From assembly GCF_021699195.1 (NCBI RefSeq), contig NZ_SSXE01000008.1, positions 29,324 to 93,323 of the forward strand: a stretch of DNA of 64,000 bases, in the 5' to 3' direction. Source of the DNA: Nonomuraea sp. MG754425 (GTDB lineage: Bacteria; Actinomycetota; Actinomycetes; Streptosporangiales; Streptosporangiaceae). The position numbers and the translations under genes were made by a program. A model generated the notes under the pieces. It searched no databases, was not told where the DNA came from, and saw nothing but the letters and a program-made list of their open reading frames with translations. Shown piece after piece: positions 58,619-64,000 of the stretch. Numbering within the stretch: position 1 is the stretch's first letter; each line of letters opens with the position of its first letter.

Positions 58619-59770
58619 ATGCCGCACCGCACCGCCGAGACCCCGTCCGCCGCCGGTCGCGGCCGGACCGCCGTGATCGCCGCCGCCGTCGCCGTGCTCA
58701 GCCTGGGACTGGTCGCGGCCCCGGCCCACGCCGACGCCGACTCCGTGCAGAGGAGCCTGGACAGCCTGGTGAGCACCGGCGAGTTCCCCGGCGCCCTGGC
58801 GGCGGTGCGCGCCGCGGACGGCGCCGGCCGCGACTACACCGCGGGCGTCGGCGACCTGACGACGAAGGCGGAGGTCCCGGTGGACGGCCGGGTGCGCATC
58901 GCCAGCAACACCAAGATGTTCACCGCCGTGGCCGTGCTGCAACTCGCCGGCGAGGGCCGGATCGACCTGGACGCGCCCGTCGAGAGGTACCTGCCCGGCG
59001 TGGTCCGCGGCCACGGCAACGACGGCCGGCTGATCACCCCCCGCCAGCTCCTCCAGCACACCGCCGGCCTGCCGAACTACACGAGGGACATGGCCCCCAT
59101 CCTCACGACGCGCGACAGGTACCGCGAGCCCAGGGAACTGCTCGACACGGGGCTGGAGCACAGGCGCACGTTCCCGCCGGGCAAGGGCTGGGAGTACAGC
59201 AACACCGGGTACGTGGTGGCCGGGCTGCTCGTCCAGAAGGTCACCGGCAGGCCGATCGGCGAGGTCGTCACCGACAAGGTGATCAGGCGGGCGGGGCTGA
59301 AGGACACGTACTGGCCGGGCGTCGGCGAGCGCGGCATCGAGGGCCCGCACCCGAAGGGGTACACGCCCGGGAAGAACGGCTCGCCGGTGGACATCACGAA
59401 CCTGGACCCGTCGTGGGGCTGGGCGGCCGGGCAACTCGTCGGCACGCCGAGCGACGTGAACCGCTTCCTGGTCGCGCTGATGGACGGCCGCCTGCTCAAG
59501 CCGGCCCAGCTCAAGGCGATGAAGCAGACGGTCGAGGCCCCCGGCTTCCCCGCGGGGTGGTCGTACGGGCTGGGGCTGATCAAGATGAAGCTGTCCTGCG
59601 GCGGGTACGCGTACGGCCACGGCGGCGACATCGACGGCTACGAGACTCGCACCGCAATCACCGAGGACGGCCGCGCGGCCACGGTCGCCGTGACCGCCCT
59701 GCCCACCACGGAGCCCGCCATGCTCAAGGTCAACGCCGCCCTCGACACCGCACTCTGCACCACCCCCTGA
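58619..59770 (+). CDS. Secreted serine hydrolase, class C beta-lactamase/DD-peptidase fold
   Basis: A 383-residue exported protein of the penicillin-binding AmpC/R61 family. After a signal peptide (cleavage near AHAD, about residue 38) come the three motifs: Ser96-x-x-Lys99 in ASNTKMF, Tyr193-Ser-Asn195 in WEYSNTGY, and His334-Gly-Gly in YGHGGDIDG. The family covers D-alanyl-D-alanine carboxypeptidases and esterases; specificity is not evident. CAGGGAG lies 7 bases before ATG 58619; an in-frame upstream start at 58532 would misplace the signal. Confidence 0.9.
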   Translation: MPHRTAETPSAAGRGRTAVIAAAVAVLSLGLVAAPAHADADSVQRSLDSLVSTGEFPGALAAVRAADGAGRDYTAGVGDLTTKAEVPVDGRVRIASNTKMFTAVAVLQLAGEGRIDLDAPVERYLPGVVRGHGNDGRLITPRQLLQHTAGLPNYTRDMAPILTTRDRYREPRELLDTGLEHRRTFPPGKGWEYSNTGYVVAGLLVQKVTGRPIGEVVTDKVIRRAGLKDTYWPGVGERGIEGPHPKGYTPGKNGSPVDITNLDPSWGWAAGQLVGTPSDVNRFLVALMDGRLLKPAQLKAMKQTVEAPGFPAGWSYGLGLIKMKLSCGGYAYGHGGDIDGYETRTAITEDGRAATVAVTALPTTEPAMLKVNAALDTALCTTP

Positions 59771-59871
59771 CGTAGCGCCGCCCGGCCCCCCGGGCTCACG
59801 GCCCCCGGCGTCGAGGGTGCGGGGTGGTGCGTTTCGGCACCCGGTGCCCCCCGTGTGCCTCGCCCGGGGTG

Positions 59872-60834
59872 TCAGGGGATCAGCAGTGTCTTGCCGAGGG
59901 TGGCGCGCCGGCCGATCGCCGCGTGCGCGTCGGCGGCCAGCGCCAGCGGGAACGTCTGGCCGATCACCGGTCGCAGCCGCCCGGCGGCCCCCTCCGCCAG
60001 CGCGCGTACGGACAGTTCCCGGGTGGCCTCCGGCGACGGGAAGGCCGCGCCCATCGGCACCAGGGTGACGCCCCGCCCGGCCGCCTCCTCCTCGGAGATC
60101 CGTGTCATCGTCCCGCTCCCGGCGCCGAACGCGATGAACCGCCCGCCCGTCCGGACCAGCTCGAAGGCCGCTCGCCCGATCGCGCCGCCCGCGGGGTCGC
60201 AGGCCACGTCCACGCCGCCGGTCGCCTCGCGCACCCGCCCGGCCCAGTCCGGACGGGTGTAGTCTACGACGGCGTCGGCGCCGCGTCCGGTGGCGAGGTC
60301 GAGCTTGGGCCCGGAACCGGCGGCGGCCACCACCCGCGCCCCCGCCTGCTTGACGAGCTGGATCAGCAGGCTGCCGACGCCGCCGCCCGCGGCCCCGATC
60401 AGCACCCACTCCCCGGGCCGGGGCGCGACGGCCGACACGATGCCCAGCGCCGTGCGCCCGTCGGTCAGCAGGCCGACCGCGTCACGGAAGCCGAGCCCGT
60501 CCGGGATCGGGATCACGAGGGCCGCGTCCACCGCGACCCGCTCCGCGTAGCCGCCGGCCCCGCCGGTGGTGGTGGCCACCCGGAGCCCCACCAGCGCGGG
60601 GTCCACGCCGGGCCCGGCCGCCACGATCGTGCCCGCCACGCCGTTGCCGGGCACGATCGGCAGCGCGGGCAGCGGGACGGGCGCCGCGCCCGATCGCACC
60701 TGGGTCTCCACGTACGTGATCCCGGCCGCCGCCGTCTCGACCACCACCTGTCCCGCGCCCGGCACGGGATCCGGCGTCTCCTCGACCTTCAGCACCCCGG
60801 GATCGCCGAACTCCCGCAACCACACAGCCCGCAT
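59872..60834 (-). CDS. Quinone oxidoreductase-like zinc-independent MDR protein
   Basis: A 320-residue medium-chain reductase. It begins MRAVWLREFGDPGVLKVEE and has VPGNGVAGTIVAAGPGVD, the nucleotide motif GAAGGGVGSLLIQLVKQAGA and the closing RATLGKTLLIP, all usual for NADPH:quinone oxidoreductases; zinc-ligand cysteines are absent. It should reduce quinones or enones in the cytoplasm. GAAGGAG lies 8 bases before the ATG. Third gene of a leftward group (Rrf2 regulator, MFS exporter, this), gaps about 61-63 bp. Confidence 0.9.
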   Translation of the reverse strand: MRAVWLREFGDPGVLKVEETPDPVPGAGQVVVETAAAGITYVETQVRSGAAPVPLPALPIVPGNGVAGTIVAAGPGVDPALVGLRVATTTGGAGGYAERVAVDAALVIPIPDGLGFRDAVGLLTDGRTALGIVSAVAPRPGEWVLIGAAGGGVGSLLIQLVKQAGARVVAAAGSGPKLDLATGRGADAVVDYTRPDWAGRVREATGGVDVACDPAGGAIGRAAFELVRTGGRFIAFGAGSGTMTRISEEEAAGRGVTLVPMGAAFPSPEATRELSVRALAEGAAGRLRPVIGQTFPLALAADAHAAIGRRATLGKTLLIP

Positions 60835-60895
60835 CTCCGGTCTCCTTCACCGTCGTCACCGCGTACCTGCGGGTGAACACCCGAAACGGCCAGGC

Positions 60896-62086
60896 TCATC
60901 CCGCTTCGGGCGCGGGGGAGCGGCGACGTCGCGCCGCCCCGGTGCGATGGGTGGCCGCCAGGTACAGCAGGCATCCGGTGGCCAGTGCGGTGCTCGCGCC
61001 GAGGGCGAGCGCCGTCCCGACGGGCAGGAGCAGCCCGCCGAGCGCCGCGCCCAGGGCGATGCCGAGATAGAGCGCGGAGCCGTTCAGCCCCACGACCACG
61101 GCGGTCTCCTGGGGCGCGGCGGAGATCAGCCGCAGTTGCTGCGCGGGTGTCTGGAACCACGCGCTCGCGCCCCAGGCCACCATGAGCAGCGCGGTCACCG
61201 GCAGCGCGCGCAGCCCCGCGCCGGTGGCCCAGGTGAGGGCGCCCATCGTGAGGGCGAGCACCGTGAACCCCACGGACAGCACCCGGACGGGCCCGTACCG
61301 ATCGGCGGCGGCGCCCGCCGCGAGGTTGCTGACGAACGCGCCCACGCCGTACAGGAACAACAGCCACGTCTCGGACGCCGGCGTGGCCCCCAGCGCGTGC
61401 AGGATCGGGACGGCGTAGGCGTACAGGCCGTAGCCGGCCATCATGCCGAACGTGGTCAGCGGCAGCACCGCGACGACACCCGGGTGGCGCAGGGCGGCCA
61501 GCCGGTCGCGCAGCGGGACGCTCGGGCCGCCCGGCAGGCGGGGCAGGATCACCCACACGCCTGCGGCGCAGAGCGCGCAGAGCGCGGCGACCAGCCCGAG
61601 CGCGACCCGCCAGTCCAGGAGCCGGTCGGCCAGGTTCCCCAGCGGCACGCCCAGCGCGGTGGCGACCGTCAGCCCGCCGACCACCACGGCCAGCGCGCGG
61701 GCCCGTTGCCGCGGCGGTGCCAGCGCGGCGGCCACCGCGCCGGCGCCGGGGGTGAACGCGGCGGCTCCGGCGGCGGCCAGCACGCGGGTCGCCATCAGCA
61801 CGGCGTAGGTGGGCGCGAGCGCCGACCCGAGATTGGCCAGCGCCAGCACGGCGAGCGCGACGGTCAGCAGCGTACGGCGCGGCACCCGCGCGGTGACCGT
61901 GGCCAGCACGGGGGACAGCACCGCGTACGCCACGGCGAACACGGTGGCCGACTGCCCGGCAGCGCTCTCGGACACCTGCAACGACCGGGCCATCGCCGGC
62001 AGGAACCCGGCGACCACGTAGGCGTCGGTGCCCACCGCGAACGTGCCGAGGCCCAGCACCAGCGTTCTTATCGGGATACGGGACAT
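60896..62086 (-). CDS. MFS exporter, DHA1 type
   Basis: A 396-residue 12-helix transporter of the drug:H+ antiporter-1 type. It starts LVLGLGTFAVGTDAYVVAGF, the usual first helix, and has LSPVLATVTARVPRRTLLT in the 2-3 loop (motif A) and LAAAGAAAFTPGAGAVAAAL in helix 5. It should export a small drug-like compound. ATG 62086 has AGGA 8 bases upstream; an ATG six bases earlier is an alternative. Together with a quinone oxidoreductase and an Rrf2 regulator it suggests a response to redox-active or electrophilic compounds. Confidence 0.9.
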   Translation of the reverse strand: MSRIPIRTLVLGLGTFAVGTDAYVVAGFLPAMARSLQVSESAAGQSATVFAVAYAVLSPVLATVTARVPRRTLLTVALAVLALANLGSALAPTYAVLMATRVLAAAGAAAFTPGAGAVAAALAPPRQRARALAVVVGGLTVATALGVPLGNLADRLLDWRVALGLVAALCALCAAGVWVILPRLPGGPSVPLRDRLAALRHPGVVAVLPLTTFGMMAGYGLYAYAVPILHALGATPASETWLLFLYGVGAFVSNLAAGAAADRYGPVRVLSVGFTVLALTMGALTWATGAGLRALPVTALLMVAWGASAWFQTPAQQLRLISAAPQETAVVVGLNGSALYLGIALGAALGGLLLPVGTALALGASTALATGCLLYLAATHRTGAARRRRSPAPEAG

Positions 62087-62101
62087 CCTCATTCCTGTCC
62101 T

Positions 62102-62146
62102 GGGTAGGCCGGGAGCCGGCAACGGGTAGGCCGGGAGCCCGGCAAC
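62102..62146. repeat. Tandem 22/23-bp repeat between Rrf2 and MFS genes
   Basis: Two direct copies of the same unit, beginning GGGTAGGCCGGGAGCC and ending GGCAAC, lie at 62102-62123 and 62124-62146; a third, partial copy runs into the Rrf2 stop codon. Likely replication slippage. Confidence 0.85.
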
Positions 62147-62149
62147 GGG

Positions 62150-62620
62150 TCAGCCGGGCAGGCGCGCGTAGTTACGCCGGGTGCGCTCGCCGGCCGGGGC
62201 GGAGTCCGCCATGAGGTCGGCGATCGTGCGCCCGGCCAGTTCCCGCCGCCAGGCCAGTTCGGCCCGCCGCATCGCGGCGGAGATCCCGCAGGGACGTCCG
62301 AACCGCCCGCCCTCGGCCCCCGCGCCGCGCTGCCGGATCTCGGTGCAGCGGAACGCCTCGGCGGGCCCTTCCAGCGCGGTCACCACGTCCATCATCGTGA
62401 TCCGCTCGGGCGGCCTGGCCAGCGAGAAGCCGCCCCGGGCGCCGGGGGTGGAGTGCAGGATCCCGGCCTTGGCGAGGGCCTGGAGCCGCTTCTTCAGGTA
62501 CTCCGGCGGCAGGTCGAACCAGGCGGCCAGCCTGCGGATCGACACCGGGGCCTCGTCGTTGAGCCAGCCGAGGGTGACGCAGCAGTGCAGGCCCCACTCG
62601 ACTCCCTCGCCCATCTGCAT
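62150..62620 (-). CDS. Rrf2-family transcriptional regulator
   Basis: A 156-residue winged-helix regulator. It has the Rrf2 hallmarks VEWGLHCCVTLGWL, IRRLAAWFDLPPEYLKKRLQAL and the wing GARGGFSLARPPERIT. Two cysteines (FRCTEI and GRPCGI), 24 residues apart, sit in the region where family members hold Fe-S clusters or redox thiols. ATG 62620 has no ribosome site but TAACAT lies 7 bases upstream as a -10, so the transcript may be leaderless. First gene before an MFS exporter and a quinone oxidoreductase, which it probably controls. Confidence 0.88.
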   Translation of the reverse strand: MQMGEGVEWGLHCCVTLGWLNDEAPVSIRRLAAWFDLPPEYLKKRLQALAKAGILHSTPGARGGFSLARPPERITMMDVVTALEGPAEAFRCTEIRQRGAGAEGGRFGRPCGISAAMRRAELAWRRELAGRTIADLMADSAPAGERTRRNYARLPG

Positions 62621-62624
62621 AATG

Positions 62625-62641
62625 GGGATGTTACACGTCCC
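62625..62641. promoter_or_regulatory. Imperfect palindrome over the Rrf2 gene promoter
   Basis: GGGATGTTACACGTCCC has complementary outer GGGA/TCCC and inner GT/AC bases and overlaps the proposed -10 (62628-62633). Its place suggests autorepression by the Rrf2 protein. Confidence 0.45.
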
Positions 62642-62701
62642 GAATCAACCGGGTCGGCGCGCCCCCCGGCCGGCCGCGGACGAGGGGCGCGCCCTTGACG
62701 G

Positions 62702-63478
62702 TCAGCCGGTCGCCGGGGTGGAGAGCACGGCGGCGACGGGGGCGACCGAGCCGCCGGGGCCGAGCTCGAAGGTCTGCCCGTCCTCGGGGAAGACGACGTT
62801 GCGCCGGTCGGAGCCGGTGACCTCCGCGCCGAGGTGGGTGGGGAAGAGAGTCAGGCCGGGGTGGGCGTCGGCGATGCGCTCGACGTCGTCCAGGCCCATG
62901 TGGCCGGCCCTGGAGGTCAGGAACGACGTGTCCAGGGTGAGGGCGTGGCTCGTGGCGGCGAGCAGTTCGACCGAGGGGCACAACACGGTGTCGCCCGTGT
63001 AGCCGAGCCGGGTGCCGGCGGAGTCGGCGATCAAGTAGCCGAACGCGATCGGGGTGGTGTGCTCGACGGGCAGGGCCTGGATGCGGTAGCCGTCGCCGGA
63101 CCACTCGCCGCCCTTGTGCCCGAACTCGACGAAACGCGGCCGGAGATTGGGCTGGACGACCTCCCAGGTGCCCGGATAACTGATGCCGAACAGGTGCGCC
63201 ACGCGCTCGGCGAACCCGATCGGCCCGATGAGCACCATCTCGCGCTCCCGCCGGCGCACCAGGCCCTGCTCCATGAGCAGGAAGATGATGTCGAAGAAGT
63301 GATCGGCGTGGAAGTGGGTGATCAGGCAGATGTCGACGGCGGCCGGGTCGATGCCGGCGCGGCGCATCGCCTTGACCGACCCGTTCGGCGTGTCGATCAG
63401 GATCTTGCCGTCCACGAGCGCGGAGGCGCTCAGGCGGTCGTGGAAGATGGATCCGGTGCCGACGAAGTGAAGCTGCAT
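62702..63478 (-). CDS. MBL-fold metallohydrolase, RNase Z-like
   Basis: A 258-residue metallo-beta-lactamase-fold protein. The zinc motif HFHADHFFD, with THFHADH, is canonical; further ligands are seen in VEHTTPIAF, GYTGDTVLC and FPTHLGAE. The N-terminus MQLHFVGTGSIFHDRLSASA resembles RNase Z and related phosphodiesterases such as arylsulfatase-like hydrolases. A structural RNase Z arm is not obvious, so a small-molecule hydrolase is as likely. AGGGGGTGGA precedes the ATG. Stands alone. Confidence 0.88.
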   Translation of the reverse strand: MQLHFVGTGSIFHDRLSASALVDGKILIDTPNGSVKAMRRAGIDPAAVDICLITHFHADHFFDIIFLLMEQGLVRRREREMVLIGPIGFAERVAHLFGISYPGTWEVVQPNLRPRFVEFGHKGGEWSGDGYRIQALPVEHTTPIAFGYLIADSAGTRLGYTGDTVLCPSVELLAATSHALTLDTSFLTSRAGHMGLDDVERIADAHPGLTLFPTHLGAEVTGSDRRNVVFPEDGQTFELGPGGSVAPVAAVLSTPATG

Positions 63479-63493
63479 TCCACCCCCTGTAGC

Positions 63494-63510
63494 TTTGTGT
63501 GGCTCACAAA
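63494..63510. promoter_or_regulatory. Inverted repeat upstream of MBL-fold gene
   Basis: TTTGTGTGGCTCACAAA has perfect 6-bp arms and a 5-bp spacer, 16 bp before the start of the MBL-fold gene, partly overlapping the leader. Possible operator for an unknown regulator. Confidence 0.4.
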
Positions 63511-63601
63511 TTACTTAAAGTAGCCGCCGATGTGTAGGGGGAGTCATGACCGGTGTGGTGAGGTCCGCGTCACCGCGCCGCGGCGAACCCCGGTGGGCAG
63601 C

Positions 63602-64000
63602 TCAGGACAGGTCGCAGGTGGCCGTCGGCATGTACGGGTTGTCCGGCGGCACGCCCACGGCCTGGCTGTAGGACGGGTACTTCCACTTGCACACGGCCGA
63701 CAGTGAGAGCGGCGCGTCGCTGCCCGTGCACTTCATGTTGGACCAGCCGCTGAAGAACGAGGTCGTGGAGCCCTGCGCCTTGCAGTAGGCGCTGGCGTCG
63801 TTCCACGTGATCGAGCCGGTGGAGGGCTGGACGGTCGGCTGCGGCGAGGGCTGCTTGGTGGAGTCCGGCCGGCGGGTGGGCTTGGGCGTCGGCGTGCGGG
63901 TCGGCTTGGGCGTCTTCGTCCTGGTGGTGGGGCTGCTGCCGGGCGTCGCGTTCTCCTTGCGCGGCAGCAGCCCCACCACCAGGACGAAGACGCCCAAGCC
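63602..64000 (-). CDS. Pro/Thr-rich membrane or surface protein (partial)
   Basis: C-terminal end of a protein cut by the right edge. The visible part reads a hydrophobic GVFVLVVGLLP, a Pro/Thr/Lys linker (about 35 residues, TPKPTR repeats), and an exported-looking domain of about 75 residues with three cysteines (AYCKAQG, MKCTGS, AVCKWK, TATCDLS, so four in total). The layout suits the extracellular end of a membrane protein such as a Ser/Thr kinase. However, the 38 bp coding for the hydrophobic segment are the reverse complement of the linker codons, so that part may be an assembly artefact. Confidence 0.55.
   Translation of the reverse strand, partial: GLGVFVLVVGLLPRKENATPGSSPTTRTKTPKPTRTPTPKPTRRPDSTKQPSPQPTVQPSTGSITWNDASAYCKAQGSTTSFFSGWSNMKCTGSDAPLSLSAVCKWKYPSYSQAVGVPPDNPYMPTATCDLS
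63903..64000. repeat. 38-bp perfect inverted repeat at the window end
   Basis: 63903-63940 and 63963-64000 are exact reverse complements with a 22-base spacer. The repeat ends exactly at the last base of the window. It lies inside the Pro/Thr-linker coding region, which makes a biological hairpin unlikely and a fold-back at a contig end plausible. Confidence 0.9.

Noticed and set aside
63494..63510. CRP-type site before the MBL-fold gene
   Set aside because: The spacer between TGTG and CACA is 5 bases, while CRP sites need 8.
1..64000. CRISPR arrays, tRNA or rRNA genes, insertion sequences, integrases
   Set aside because: I saw no regularly spaced short repeats, no cloverleaf-like gene, no transposase motif and no terminal inverted repeats with target duplications.

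Overview
The window is about 64 kb of very GC-rich DNA with strong G/C preference at third codon positions, GTG and TTG starts, Tat and Sec exported proteins and many actinobacterial families (PucR and LacI regulators, a LAL-type ATPase, Fxs peptide maturation genes). I infer a filamentous actinobacterium, plausibly of the Streptosporangiales (Nonomuraea-like); the genus is a guess from gene content only. No rRNA, tRNA, CRISPR array, integrase or transposase was seen. Two genes are cut by the window edges.

Layout. (1) 1-5215: a carbohydrate ABC importer, divergent from a GH2 beta-mannosidase, with a LacI-type palindrome between them. (2) 5246-12893: an acyl-CoA ligase and a PucR regulator, divergent from a complete Liv-type ABC importer (livG-F-H-M-K order), probably for an organic acid. 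(3) 12900-20727: an NAD-binding epimerase, a small secreted protein, a 1160-residue LAL-type ATPase lacking a DNA-binding domain, a P450, and a divergent aromatic flavin monooxygenase. (4) 20743-23868: a DrrAB-like exporter operon led by an FMN reductase, divergent from an AhpD-like protein, with a 33-bp inverted repeat between them. (5) 23937-32634: a plant polysaccharide locus: LacI regulator, sugar ABC importer, GH43, pectate lyase, and a PL1-CE8 fusion, ending in a clear terminator.

(6) 32775-39942: a beta-propeller-like repeat protein, an alpha/beta hydrolase, a LuxR-type two-component pair facing a small membrane protein across a 20-bp palindrome, a PobA-like hydroxylase and a chorismate mutase. 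(7) 39952-41786: a tight three-gene operon of a 14-cysteine protein without signal peptide, a Tat-exported protein and a MauE-like membrane protein. (8) 42014-50035: secreted and envelope proteins (V8-like protease, HtrA-like protease, PQQ-type sugar dehydrogenase with PKD domain, Tat-exported TIM-barrel protein, glycerophosphodiesterase).

(9) 50332-58392: an MFS exporter followed by a cassette containing an nSTAND-TPR NTPase, a small membrane protein, an FxsA-like RiPP precursor, an NB-ARC/TPR protein of the FxsT type and the radical SAM cyclophane maturase FxsB. The precursor does not end in the usual FxSxx; it carries an internal Phe-Asp-Asn followed by a long tail. (10) 58619-64000: a serine hydrolase, an Rrf2 regulator with MFS exporter and quinone oxidoreductase, an MBL-fold hydrolase and a truncated Pro/Thr-rich protein whose last 38 bp are the exact reverse complement of an upstream stretch.

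The best candidates for undescribed biology are the variant Fxs/STAND cassette (9) and the MauE/Tat/Cys-rich operon (7). The PL1-CE8 fusion with altered catalytic residues and the LAL-type ATPase with 75-bp repeats are secondary.
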